64,000 nucleotides of DNA from Larkinella rosea (GCF_003858635.1 NZ_RQJO01000015.1:1-64000), one strand, 5' to 3'; shown: positions 34,092 through 41,986, numbered from the stretch's first letter. Made by a program: numbers and translations. Notes: generated from the letters alone by a model not told the origin.

Positions 34092-34133
34092 CAGGACTGG
34101 CCGCACAGCTATGTCAACGAAGTGTATTGGTAA

Positions 34134-34205
34134 GTCCGCCGGAGCGGTGCTCCGGTGATTATTAATTTGCAAACAACTATTCACCGGAGCACCGCTCCGG
34201 CGGAC
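34134..34205. repeat. REP pair 2 of the CCGGAGC family (between RAYT and hisH)
   Basis: Arms GTCCGCCGGAGCGGTGCTCC... (34134-34158) and the exact inverse (34181-34205), 25 of 25. The loop bases of the inner palindrome differ from pair 1 (GGT versus GCT), with compensating changes in both arms, showing that the arms evolve together. The hisH ATG follows 3 bp later. Confidence 0.9.
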
Positions 34206-34208
34206 ACT

Positions 34209-34796
34209 ATGAAAACCGTCATTATCAAATACAACGCCGGAAATGTGCAGTCGGTGATGTACGCCCTGGAGCGCATCGGTGCCAGTTACCTGCTCACCGA
34301 CGATGAAGCCGAAATCCGTTCGGCTGATAAGGTGATCTTCCCCGGTGTAGGCGAGGCCAGTACCGCGATGGCTTATTTGCGGCAACGCGGTCTGGACAAG
34401 GTAATTCCGTCACTGAAGCAGCCGGTTTTGGGCACTTGTGTCGGTATGCAATTGCTTTGTCGGTATTCGGAAGAGGGCGATACGACCTGCATGGGCGTTT
34501 TCGATGTGGATGTCCGGCGTTTTCCGGCCCAGCCCGGATTTAAAGTGCCGCACACGGGCTGGAACAGCCTGAACAATCTGAAAGGTCCGTTGACCGGAGG
34601 CTTACCGGAGAATCCCTACGTGTATTTCGTGCACAGCTACTGCGCCGACATTTCCCCGGAAACCACGGCGGTTTGCGAATACGTCCGGTCCTTCAGTGCG
34701 ATGTTGCAGAAAGACAACTTTTATGCGGCCCAGTTTCACGCCGAAATCAGTGGCAACATCGGGCAGCGCATTCTGGAAAATTTTTTGAAATTGTAG
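34209..34796 (+). CDS. hisH: Imidazole glycerol phosphate synthase, glutamine amidotransferase subunit
   Basis: 195 residues from ATG 34209 (MKTVIIKYNAGNVQSV); an in-frame start at 34155 lies inside the REP and is rejected. Class I amidotransferase with nucleophile LGTCVGMQLL (Cys near residue 77) and the His/Glu pair in AQFHAEISG, where FHPE is the usual form. Provides ammonia to HisF, which closes the imidazole ring and releases AICAR. Preceded by the REP-RAYT cassette rather than by hisB, and followed by a third REP pair. Confidence 0.95.
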   Translation: MKTVIIKYNAGNVQSVMYALERIGASYLLTDDEAEIRSADKVIFPGVGEASTAMAYLRQRGLDKVIPSLKQPVLGTCVGMQLLCRYSEEGDTTCMGVFDVDVRRFPAQPGFKVPHTGWNSLNNLKGPLTGGLPENPYVYFVHSYCADISPETTAVCEYVRSFSAMLQKDNFYAAQFHAEISGNIGQRILENFLKL

Positions 34797-34798
34797 TA

Positions 34799-34858
34799 TA
34801 CACCGGAGCGTTGCTCCGGTAACGTTTTAACTAATCACCGGAGCAGCGCTCCGGTGTA
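34799..34858. repeat. REP pair 3 of the CCGGAGC family (between hisH and hisA)
   Basis: Arms TACACCGGAGCGTTGCTCCGG (34799-34819) and its inverse (about 34836-34858), one mismatch. No transposase adjoins this copy, so it is a dispersed REP pair mobilised within the operon. It would form two or one large hairpins in the his message. Confidence 0.88.
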
Positions 34859-34864
34859 CGGCAT

Positions 34865-35584
34865 ATGCACATCATACCCGCTATCGACTTAATCGAAGGC
34901 AAAGCTGTTCGGCTGACGCAGGGCGATTATAACCAGAAAAAAGAATACAACGCCCGCCCGCTTGAGGTGGCGCAGCAGTTTGAAGACGCCGGCCTGACAC
35001 GGCTGCACCTCGTCGATCTGGATGGCGCGAGGGCAAAACGGGTGGTCAACTGGAAAGTACTGGAACTGATTGCCGGAAAAACCGGGCTGCACATCGACTT
35101 TGGCGGGGGCGTCCAATCCGATGAGGATTTGCGAACGGTTTTTGAATGTGGCGCCAAACAGGTGACGGGCGGAAGCATTGCCGTTAAAAAACCGGATGTT
35201 TTTGAAAAGTGGCTGTCGCAATTTGGTTCGGAAGCAATCATTTTGGGCGCAGATGCCAAAAACGAGAAGATCGCGGTCAGCGGCTGGGAAGAAGATACGC
35301 AGGTCTGGGTCTATGATTTTGTGGAAAACTACGTCGAAAAAGGGGTGAAATACGTCATCAGCACCGATGTCGCCAAAGACGGTTTGCTGCAAGGCCCGTC
35401 GTTCGATTTGTACCGGAATTTGCAGGATCGTTTCCCGGATTTGAACCTCATCGCCAGCGGTGGCGTCAGCGGCATGCAGGACCTGGAAATGCTGGCGGAT
35501 ATGAACCTGTTCGGCGTTATAGTCGGCAAAGCGATTTACGAAGGGCGGGTGACACTGAAGGAGTTATCGAAGTTTTTAAAATGA
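34865..35584 (+). CDS. hisA: Phosphoribosylformimino-AICAR-P isomerase
   Basis: 239 residues, the HisA half-barrel repeat protein. Start IIPAIDLIEGKAVRLTQGDY with the catalytic Asp (IDL), second Asp in the later half (VISTDVAKDGLLQGPS), and phosphate-binding IDFGGGVQSDEDL and LIASGGVSGMQDLEML. Catalyses the Amadori rearrangement of ProFAR to PRFAR, the substrate of HisF. Its stop TGA is also the start of the next palindromic element. Confidence 0.96.
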   Translation: MHIIPAIDLIEGKAVRLTQGDYNQKKEYNARPLEVAQQFEDAGLTRLHLVDLDGARAKRVVNWKVLELIAGKTGLHIDFGGGVQSDEDLRTVFECGAKQVTGGSIAVKKPDVFEKWLSQFGSEAIILGADAKNEKIAVSGWEEDTQVWVYDFVENYVEKGVKYVISTDVAKDGLLQGPSFDLYRNLQDRFPDLNLIASGGVSGMQDLEMLADMNLFGVIVGKAIYEGRVTLKELSKFLK

Positions 35585-35675
35585 GTTATGTCGCGGGGTT
35601 GAGCGGAGAAATGCAGAATTAAGCAGAGAAAAATAACCTCCGCTTAACTCTGCATTTCTCCGCTCAACCCCGCGA
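35582..35675. repeat. Palindromic element, CGCGGGGTTGAGCGGAG family, copy A
   Basis: Arms at 35591-35624 and 35642-35675 are inverted copies (34 bp, one mismatch) with a 17-nt spacer. The left flank TGAGTTATG includes the hisA stop. A second copy lies at 41092-41200. It lies between hisA and hisF within the operon. Confidence 0.85.
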
Positions 35676-35691
35676 AACAATTCTCCGAAAT

Positions 35692-36453
35692 ATGCTAACC
35701 AAACGCATTATTCCCTGCCTCGACATCAAAGATGGCCGGACCGTGAAGGGAACGAATTTTATCAACCTGCGCGATGCGGGCGACCCGGTGGAACTGGGGG
35801 CCATTTACGCGCGGCAGGGCGCCGACGAACTGGTTTTTCTGGACATTACGGCCACGGTCGACGAGCGCAAGACGTTGATCGATCTCGTTCGGCGGGTGGC
35901 GCACGTCGTTAATATTCCGTTTACGGTCGGGGGGGGGATTTCGTCGAAGGCCGATGTGTCTGCGTTGCTTAACGCCGGGGCGGATAAGGTGTCGATCAAC
36001 TCGTCGGCCGTTCGCAATCCCGGGTTGGTGGACGAATTGGCGCAGGAGTTTGGTAGTCAGTGTATTGTAGTGGCCATCGATACGCGGTTTATGGACGACG
36101 AACATATCGTGCACACGCACGGGGGACGGAAACCGACCGCACTCCGGACGATTCCCTGGGCAAAGGAAATCGAAAACCGGGGCGCGGGCGAAATCCTGCT
36201 GACGTCGATGGACACCGACGGTACCAAAGCCGGTTTTGCGATTGAACTAACGGCGCAGATTTCAGGCTCGGCCAACATTCCGGTGATTGCGTCGGGCGGA
36301 GCGGGTTCGATGGAACATTTTGTGGATGTGTTCACGAGCGGAAAAGCCGATGCCGGTTTAGCCGCCAGTATTTTTCACTTCAAGGAAATTGAAATTCCAG
36401 CCTTGAAAGGCTACTTACGAAATAAAGGGATTGAAGTTCGTTTAACGGATTAA
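35692..36453 (+). CDS. hisF: Imidazole glycerol phosphate synthase, cyclase subunit
   Basis: 253 residues. Canonical HisF start [20 protein letters not shown] with catalytic Asp in CLDI, second Asp in [13 protein letters not shown], and phosphate sites [14 protein letters not shown] and [13 protein letters not shown]. Works with HisH as a heterodimer. 107 bp of palindromic element precede it; the next gene follows after 2 bp. Confidence 0.97.
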   Translation: MLTKRIIPCLDIKDGRTVKGTNFINLRDAGDPVELGAIYARQGADELVFLDITATVDERKTLIDLVRRVAHVVNIPFTVGGGISSKADVSALLNAGADKVSINSSAVRNPGLVDELAQEFGSQCIVVAIDTRFMDDEHIVHTHGGRKPTALRTIPWAKEIENRGAGEILLTSMDTDGTKAGFAIELTAQISGSANIPVIASGGAGSMEHFVDVFTSGKADAGLAASIFHFKEIEIPALKGYLRNKGIEVRLTD

Positions 36454-36455
36454 CC

Positions 36456-37061
36456 ATGAATACAGAAATAGATTTTACGAAAAACCCGGATCATCTTGTT
36501 CCCGCCGTCATCCAGGATGCTGAAACCGGTAAAGTGCTGATGCTGGGGTATATGAACCAGGAAGCCTACGAAAAAACCCGGGCCGAAGGCGTCGTGACGT
36601 TTTTTAGCCGCAGCAAACAGCGGCTTTGGACCAAAGGCGAAACCTCCAATAACTTCCTGCACGTCAGCGAAATCCGGGTGGATTGCGATGGCGATACGCT
36701 GCTCGTCAAAGCCCGGCCCGCGGGCCCGACCTGCCATACCGGCGCCGACACCTGTTTTAATGAAGATAACCGGGGCAAAGGTTTATTTCTCAATTACTTA
36801 CAGGGAATCATTCGTGATCGGAAACAAAATCCGACGGAAGGTTCGTATACGGCTTCGTTGTTCAAAAAAGGCGTGAACAAAATTGCCCAGAAAGTCGGCG
36901 AGGAAGCCGTCGAGCTGGTGATCGAAGCGAAAGACACCAACGATGATCTTTTCAGAGGAGAAGCCGCCGACCTGCTCTACCACTATTTGATCCTGCTCGA
37001 ACAGAAAAACATTGATCTGGACGAGGTGATTGCGGTTCTGCAGCAACGACACACGAAGTAG
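36456..37061 (+). CDS. hisIE: Bifunctional phosphoribosyl-AMP cyclohydrolase / phosphoribosyl-ATP pyrophosphatase
   Basis: 201 residues with both domains: HisI (about residues 1-105; VLMLGYMNQEAYEKT, FFSRSKQRLWTKGETS, the metal-binding DCDGDTLL and GPTCHTGADTCF) and HisE (about 110-201; IIRDRKQNPTEGSYTASL, KVGEEAVELVIEAK, DLLYHYLILL). These are the second and third steps of histidine synthesis. Last gene of the operon present here; hisG, hisD, hisC and hisB are not in this window. Confidence 0.97.
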   Translation: MNTEIDFTKNPDHLVPAVIQDAETGKVLMLGYMNQEAYEKTRAEGVVTFFSRSKQRLWTKGETSNNFLHVSEIRVDCDGDTLLVKARPAGPTCHTGADTCFNEDNRGKGLFLNYLQGIIRDRKQNPTEGSYTASLFKKGVNKIAQKVGEEAVELVIEAKDTNDDLFRGEAADLLYHYLILLEQKNIDLDEVIAVLQQRHTK

Positions 37062-37158
37062 GGCGGCAAACAATGCGCTAAAGTTTCCGGTTTGATGGTT
37101 GGAGTTGGGTATTTTTTCATACAACTTTAGCCGTCAAACTTTAACCTTTAAACGTGTT

Positions 37159-37494
37159 ATGGGCCTTATCATACGCATACTGATCAGCGCAGTCGCTGTT
37201 ATTGTTGCCAGTTATCTTATTCCGGGCGTTGGTGTCGACGGTTTCGGCACGGCTTTGCTCGTCGCTATCGTACTGGGTTTGCTGAATGCTTTTTTAAAAC
37301 CCATTCTGGTTTTTCTGACCATTCCCATTACCATCATTACGTTGGGACTTTTTTATCTGGTCATTAACGTACTGATGGTGTACCTGACCGATTATTTGGT
37401 GGACGGTTTCCGGGTGAGCGGTTTTATTGCGGCCTTATTGTTCAGTATTCTGGTATCCATCGTAACCTGGGTAATCGATTCAATTGTCGGTTAA
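37159..37494 (+). CDS. Phage-holin-IV/YvlD-type small membrane protein
   Basis: 111 residues from ATG 37159 (MGLIIRILISAVAVIV); an upstream ATG at 37099 would add an unlikely polar extension. Four transmembrane helices fill nearly the whole protein, with the pattern VASYLIPGVGVDGFGTALLVAIVLGLLNAFLKPILVFLTIPI typical of the YvlD/phage holin family IV membrane proteins. Not evidence of a phage: this family is common in Bacteroidota chromosomes. It starts 97 bp after hisIE and ends in its own terminator. Confidence 0.85.
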   Translation: MGLIIRILISAVAVIVASYLIPGVGVDGFGTALLVAIVLGLLNAFLKPILVFLTIPITIITLGLFYLVINVLMVYLTDYLVDGFRVSGFIAALLFSILVSIVTWVIDSIVG

Positions 37495-37511
37495 TTCGAT
37501 CTTATTCCTTG

Positions 37512-37540
37512 AAAAGCCAGGCTAAATACCTGGCTTTTTT
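37512..37540 (+). terminator. Rho-independent terminator
   Basis: AAAAGCCAGG (37512-37521) pairs with CCTGGCTTTT (37529-37538), 7-nt loop, and the T run continues to 37540. Confidence 0.9.
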
Positions 37541-37688
37541 GTTGCTCAGGCGGTTTCTTTTGGTGGAATCGCAATGTAAAATACCCGTTTTGGAATGAAA
37601 TAACGTAACCGGTTAATCGGCTAAAGAGCTAGTTTTGAACGACAAACATAACTTTTCCGGATTAAGCCAGTTGTTAAGAATGAATGAT

Positions 37689-37696
37689 TAGCTTTG
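37689..37696 (+). promoter_or_regulatory. Candidate -7 promoter element of the 37704 gene
   Basis: TAGCTTTG exactly matches TAnnTTTG only 7 bp before the ATG, giving a near-leaderless message. TTG at 37671-37673 leaves a short 15-bp spacer, so the -33 element is doubtful. Confidence 0.42.
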
Positions 37697-37703
37697 CAGC
37701 CAT

Positions 37704-38483
37704 ATGAAAAAACTACTGCCCATACTCCTTGTTATACAGATCGTTAGCCTCCAGCAACTGCACGCGCAGTGCGATCCGGCCACACCTCAGCAAAATGCCG
37801 CCTACGAAAAGGTAGTGAAAGAGTTACAAAATCAGTTTCGGAAAAATCCACCTTCGGGCGACTGGAAAATATTCGACGAGCGGAGTTCGCTCGGTAAACT
37901 GGAATTGAGTGATGAATACGGCAAGATTTTCCGCATTTGTGGGGATCGCTACGACCTGTCATTCCAGCGCACTTCGGCGGCCAATCAGCAGAAAGCGCGC
38001 GCCGACAGCGCCAAAGCCATTGGCGATACGATCACGCAGCAACAGCGTTCTTTCGTGATGAGCACGGATTCGGTGTATAAGGAATCGGACCCCAACCGGG
38101 CCAGTGACATGGCGCAATCGACCGTCGACATCAACGTGGAAATGAATGCCGGAAATTACCGGGTCGAAGAACCCATCAGCAACCGGTTTGCGGCATCTTA
38201 TAAAGTCATTCCCGTCAACGGCGCTCCATTGGCGCTTCAGATCCTACTTAAACCCAACGATGCCGGCATTGTAGCCCGGCCCGAAACCGTGGTGCTGTTG
38301 GGAAACTGGAAAAATAATCTTCAGAAAAATCCGCGGGGCGATAAACTCTACCATTATTCCTACAAAAAAGGGGGCACGTTGATCGAAAACCTGATTGTGA
38401 CCATCAAAGCGCCGGTTGATGTAGCCAATGAAATTGTCAGGAAAATTGACTGGCAGGCGCTAAGCAATACCTTAACGAAATAG
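37704..38483 (+). CDS. Secreted protein of unknown function
   Basis: 259 residues. Signal peptide MKKLLPILLVIQIVSLQQLHAQ. The mature part has short helices near the N terminus and beta-rich segments after residue 130 (STVDINVEMNAGNYRVEEPISNRFAASYKVIPVNGAPLALQILLK), ending in NEIVRKIDWQALSNTL. No domain recognised. It sits between a terminator and the LOG gene, and has its own near-leaderless promoter candidate. Confidence 0.75.
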   Translation: MKKLLPILLVIQIVSLQQLHAQCDPATPQQNAAYEKVVKELQNQFRKNPPSGDWKIFDERSSLGKLELSDEYGKIFRICGDRYDLSFQRTSAANQQKARADSAKAIGDTITQQQRSFVMSTDSVYKESDPNRASDMAQSTVDINVEMNAGNYRVEEPISNRFAASYKVIPVNGAPLALQILLKPNDAGIVARPETVVLLGNWKNNLQKNPRGDKLYHYSYKKGGTLIENLIVTIKAPVDVANEIVRKIDWQALSNTLTK

Positions 38484-38522
38484 TCGCGTGCAACAGGCGC
38501 GTGAAATACCGATTCACAATCG

Positions 38523-38530
38523 TATTTTTG
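38523..38530 (+). promoter_or_regulatory. Candidate -7 promoter element of the LOG gene
   Basis: TATTTTTG exactly matches TAnnTTTG and ends 4 bp before the ATG at 38535, the same geometry as the his leader promoter (TACATTTG, ATG 4 bp later). A -33 TTG at the usual distance is not clear. Confidence 0.5.
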
Positions 38531-38534
38531 CGGT

Positions 38535-39089
38535 ATGAAAAGCATTGTGGTTTATTGCGGGTCGAATCCCGGTACGAATCCCCTCTATCAAAAAGTAGCT
38601 GAAGAGTTAGGGCAGAAGTTTGCGGAAAAAGAAATCCGGCTTATTTACGGCGGGGGCAACATTGGGCTGATGCGGGCGGTTGCCGACGGCGTTTTGCAGA
38701 ATGGCGGGCAGGTAACCGGCGTTATTACCAACTTTCTGGCTGAACTGGAGGTCGCTCATGAAACCCTGACTGAATTGCATTTTGTTGAAACGATGCACGA
38801 GCGCAAGTTCAAGATGGTGCAGTTTGCGAAAGGCGTTATCGCCTTACCCGGTGGATACGGCACATTTGACGAATTGTTCGAGATCCTGACCTGGCGTCAG
38901 CTTCAACTCTATAACGGCCCGGTTGCGGTCCTGAACGTGAACGGTTTTTATGATTTGCTGTTGCTGCAACTGGATCGCATGGTGGCAGATGGTTTCCTGA
39001 AAGCCGAAAACCGGGAATTACTCATTGTTTCGGAAACAATCGAGGATATAATGCTAAAAATTGAAGAATTCTGGGAACAGGCGATTTAA
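38535..39089 (+). CDS. LOG family protein, probable cytokinin-type ribosyl-monophosphate phosphoribohydrolase
   Basis: 184 residues. Rossmann start IVVYCGSNPGTNPLYQKVAEELG, LIYGGGNIGLMRAVADGVL, the catalytic/nucleotide motif LPGGYGTFDELFEILTWRQLQ (PGGxGTxxE) and the Arg motif MHERKFKMVQ. This is the LOG (TIGR00730) group, which hydrolyses N6-modified or plain nucleoside 5'-monophosphates to base plus ribose-5-phosphate. Cytosolic. Its stop overlaps that of the convergent gene 39086-39310 by 4 bp, so transcripts of the two genes would overlap at their 3' ends. Confidence 0.92.
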   Translation: MKSIVVYCGSNPGTNPLYQKVAEELGQKFAEKEIRLIYGGGNIGLMRAVADGVLQNGGQVTGVITNFLAELEVAHETLTELHFVETMHERKFKMVQFAKGVIALPGGYGTFDELFEILTWRQLQLYNGPVAVLNVNGFYDLLLLQLDRMVADGFLKAENRELLIVSETIEDIMLKIEEFWEQAI

Positions 39090-39310
39090 ATATCGTAATC
39101 CGTCGGGTTTGAAAATTGTACGAGCAGAAAAAAGGTGAAAGCGGCAATCAATAACCACCCAATTATCAGACCATTCATCAGGTAGACAAATCCGAATACC
39201 AGCCCAATCAGGCACAGCGTAACGTTAATTAACAGACGCCAGAGTTCGCGCTGAGACGATACCGCGTGGAAAGGCGTGTACTTCTTTTTTCTTTTTCGAA
39301 AGGGATCCAT
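39086..39310 (-). CDS. Small two-helix membrane protein
   Basis: 74 residues from ATG 39310 (MDPFRKRKKKYTPFHAVSS). The basic N terminus is probably cytosolic; two transmembrane helices follow (LINVTLCLIGLVFGFVYLM and IIGWLLIAAFTFFLLVQF). A longer frame to 39442 contains a low-complexity extension and is not preferred. No function recognised. Convergent and overlapping with the LOG gene. Confidence 0.7.
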   Translation of the reverse strand: MDPFRKRKKKYTPFHAVSSQRELWRLLINVTLCLIGLVFGFVYLMNGLIIGWLLIAAFTFFLLVQFSNPTDYDI

Positions 39311-39506
39311 CTCACTAGATATAACTACGGGTATAAAGTTTGAAAAAATATTTATATTTCCTCGATTTACGTTGCCTATTTTATAAAAATTCGTAGCAAA
39401 AATTGAGCCGATAAATTTTTCTGGCATTGGGTTTGACTTCAACTCCTGGTAAACTAATCTGAATTAGTTCTTCGTTCTTATTCTACTAACTTCTACGCCG
39501 TAGCCA

Positions 39507-41084
39507 ATGAAATTTCGGGAGCATGTACTGATGGGGCTTTTTGTGGTATTAACATCTTTAGCGACTGCCCAGCAGACTACACCATCGAAAGCGGAAAATC
39601 TGGGAAATCAGGTCAATTCGGAATACAATGAGGTCAATCCGGTCATTTCTCCCGATGGGCGAACCTTATTTTTTGCCCGCATCAGTCATCCGCAAAATAC
39701 CCACGGCAACAAAGGCAGTCAGGACATCTGGTATTCGGAGTTGAATCAGGGGAACACCTGGGGGCCGGCCCGGCGGGTGGCTTCTCCGCTCAACAAAGAT
39801 GAGTATAACTGCGCATACAGCATCACGCCCGATGGTAACACCATGCTTATTAAGGGCGCTTACACCAACGGCAATTACGAAACGCGCGGTTTTTCGACCA
39901 GTAAGAAAACCGCTACGGGCTGGTCGGCCCCACAAAAACTCAATATTCCGGGCTACGAACGAATCAGCAAAGGGCAATACGATTGTGGGTATCTTTCGAC
40001 CGACGGCAAAGTGCTGGTGATGGCGTTCAGTGAGAAAAAGAACAGCAAGGAAGACGATATCTACGTCAGTTTTCGGCAGAAAGACGGTTCGTGGAGCAAA
40101 CCGTTAAATCTGGGCCCGGAAATTAATACCGACGGAACCGAAACCACGCCGTTTCTGGCGGCCGACGGCGCTACGCTGTATTTTTCCAGCGATCGGCCCG
40201 GCGGTTCGGGCAGTAACGACATTTACGTTTGCAAACGCGTCGATAAAACCTGGAAACATTGGTCAAAACCGGTCAATCTGGGCCCAACGATCAACACCGA
40301 CGGTTACGATGCGTATTATTCCGTGGCCGCTTCGGGCGAGTATGCCTACATGACGAGTTTTAAAAATACGCTGGGCAAAGGTGATATTGTCCGGATTAAA
40401 CTCATCGACACCGCCAACCCGAACGACAAAACCGTTCCGCAGGAAACGCGCCCTGATCCGGTGGCGCTGGTCAGTGGAAAAGTGATTGACCAAAAAACCG
40501 GTAAGCCCATTGAAGCCCGGGTCGTTTACCAGACCTTGCCCGACGGTGCCGAAGCCGGTGAAGCGACCTCCGACCCGGTGACGGGCGAATACAAAATTGT
40601 GTTGCCCTACGGGAAAATATACAGCATGCGGGCCATTGCGCCCAATTTTATTGCCGAGGGGGGAAATATCGATCTGAAAGAAGCCAAAGGCTTTCAGGAA
40701 ATCAGCGGCAAAGAGTTGAAACTGATCCCGATTGAAGTTGGCCGCGCCGTCCGGTTGAACAACATTTTCTTCGACGTGGGCAAAGCCACGCTCCGCGACG
40801 AATCGTTCCCGGAACTGGACCGGATGGTGACGACGTTCAACGAAAATCCGAAAATGGCGGTGGAGGTGGGCGGGCATACCGACAACACCGGTTCCAACGA
40901 AATCAACCTGAAACTCTCGCAGGATCGGGCCGATGCCGTGCGTGAATACTTCATCGGCAAAGGCATCGAACCCGACCGTGTGGCCAGTAAAGGCTACGGC
41001 GAAGCCAAACCGGTCGCCAGTAACGACACCGAGGAAGGCAAACAAACCAACCGGCGGGTGGAGTTTGTGATCAAGAAGAAATAG
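39507..41084 (+). CDS. PD40-repeat OmpA-family protein
   Basis: 525 residues. Signal peptide ending TSLATAQ (ATG 39507 or ATG 39531 are both possible). The N-terminal half has PD40/WD40-like propeller repeats (EVNPVISPDGRTLFFAR, YSITPDGNTMLIKGAY, YLSTDGKVLVMAFSEKK, TPFLAADGATLYFSSDRPGGSGSNDIY, YYSVAASGEYAYMTS). A small carboxypeptidase-regulatory-like domain comes next (ALVSGKVIDQKTGKPIEARVVY), then the OmpA domain (VGGHTDNTGSNEINLKLSQDRADAV). A common Bacteroidota outer-membrane protein that links envelope and wall. Its second gene neighbour is the palindromic element. Confidence 0.92.
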   Translation: MKFREHVLMGLFVVLTSLATAQQTTPSKAENLGNQVNSEYNEVNPVISPDGRTLFFARISHPQNTHGNKGSQDIWYSELNQGNTWGPARRVASPLNKDEYNCAYSITPDGNTMLIKGAYTNGNYETRGFSTSKKTATGWSAPQKLNIPGYERISKGQYDCGYLSTDGKVLVMAFSEKKNSKEDDIYVSFRQKDGSWSKPLNLGPEINTDGTETTPFLAADGATLYFSSDRPGGSGSNDIYVCKRVDKTWKHWSKPVNLGPTINTDGYDAYYSVAASGEYAYMTSFKNTLGKGDIVRIKLIDTANPNDKTVPQETRPDPVALVSGKVIDQKTGKPIEARVVYQTLPDGAEAGEATSDPVTGEYKIVLPYGKIYSMRAIAPNFIAEGGNIDLKEAKGFQEISGKELKLIPIEVGRAVRLNNIFFDVGKATLRDESFPELDRMVTTFNENPKMAVEVGGHTDNTGSNEINLKLSQDRADAVREYFIGKGIEPDRVASKGYGEAKPVASNDTEEGKQTNRRVEFVIKKK

Positions 41085-41091
41085 AGTTTGA

Positions 41092-41200
41092 TGAGTTATT
41101 TCGCGGAGTTGAGCGGAGAAAAAGAAGAGTTAAGCAGAGAATTTTAATAGAACCTCCGCGTAACTCCTTTTTTCTCCGCTCAACTCCGCGAAATAACCTC
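41092..41200. repeat. Palindromic element, CGCGGAGTTGAGCGGAG family, copy B
   Basis: Arms at 41095-41123 and 41169-41197 are exact inverted copies (29 bp), with a longer spacer that carries the imperfect inner pair AGAGTTAAGCAGAG / CTCCGCGTAACTC. The start TGAGTTAT-TCGCGG matches copy A at 35582. Lies between the convergent OmpA and DinB genes, where it may terminate both. Confidence 0.85.
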
Positions 41201-41201
41201 T

Positions 41202-41819
41202 TTAAATTTTCCCACCCTTCGGATAATTCGCGTGGGCTTTTATTTTCCGGATTTGCCGCAGATGCCGGTCGACGTGGCCCCATTGGTAGATGTACACCTG
41301 GTGCATGTTGCGCGGGTTGTCGCCAGCCGCTGTGAATTCGAATTGCGCCCGCATATCGACGTTGGTTTTTTCGGCAAAAGCGATAGCCTGTTCGCGGAGC
41401 CGCAGGAAAAAAGTCAGGTTATCTTTCCCCCGAATAAAACCGGTCGGTTTCGACAGGTCCGACGCCTTGTGGGGCGTATCTTCCATGATAAAATTCTGGT
41501 AATAGCTGTCGGGCCGACTGGTCTGGTTGAGTTCCGGCTGCGGTTTATTACGGGTTCCGACGCTAATTTCCCGCGCCCAGATAATCTCCCAAAGGGCCAG
41601 GTGTTCAACGACTTCGGCAATCGACCAGCGGTCGGGCGATTCGTGAAAGTGCCATTGGGCATCGCTCAGGTTTTCGGTTTCACGAACGAGCTCGTCGCGG
41701 GTTCGTTTCAGGTTTTCGACGGTATATTTCTGGTCGGCGTCGGTCCAGAGCCGGGATTGAGATTGAGCTAAAGCCGGAAGGCTCATCAGAAGAAGGCAGG
41801 TAATTACAACGTATTTCAT
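41202..41819 (-). CDS. Exported DinB-superfamily protein
   Basis: 205 residues from ATG 41819, which opens a signal peptide (MKYVVITCLLLMSLPALAQ); an ATG at 41852 would hide it. The mature part matches the DinB/DUF664-type four-helix bundle: LKRTRDELVRETENLSDAQWHFHESPDRWSIAEVVEHLALWE with the first metal-ligand His, and VYIYQWGHVDRHLRQIRKIK with the later His pair. DinB-fold proteins bind divalent metal and often act as thiol-dependent transferases. Export is unusual for the superfamily but common in Bacteroidota. A -7 element CAAAATTA lies at 41850-41857. Confidence 0.85.
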   Translation of the reverse strand: MKYVVITCLLLMSLPALAQSQSRLWTDADQKYTVENLKRTRDELVRETENLSDAQWHFHESPDRWSIAEVVEHLALWEIIWAREISVGTRNKPQPELNQTSRPDSYYQNFIMEDTPHKASDLSKPTGFIRGKDNLTFFLRLREQAIAFAEKTNVDMRAQFEFTAAGDNPRNMHQVYIYQWGHVDRHLRQIRKIKAHANYPKGGKI

Positions 41820-41978
41820 GGTGTGAATGAATGTTTTTGGTTTATGCTTCAAAATTACAACCCCTAGGAAAACCGGTATTGTAAAATTGCGACATTGTAA
41901 ACGCAGTGATTGGTGAGAATTTATGCGTTGGTTTAAAGAAGAGCGGTTTTGCGGTTTTCGTCAGAATTGGGATTTCAG

Positions 41979-41986
41979 TATCTTTG
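41979..41986 (+). promoter_or_regulatory. Candidate -7 promoter element of the GMC oxidoreductase gene
   Basis: TATCTTTG matches TAnnTTTG exactly, 30 bp before ATG 42017. It argues for that start over an upstream in-frame ATG at 41906. Confidence 0.5.

Noticed and set aside
33438-34858. Repeated CCGGAGC units as a CRISPR array
   Set aside because: Only three paired inverted units, spacers are genes of different length, and no cas genes are present; REP/RAYT explains them.
37159-37494. Prophage remnant, because of the holin-like protein
   Set aside because: The YvlD/holin-IV membrane family is common in chromosomes and no other phage gene is nearby.
40263-41045. 260-codon minus-strand frame inside the PD40/OmpA gene
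   Set aside because: Antisense shadow of a gene with recognised domains; no promoter or motif.
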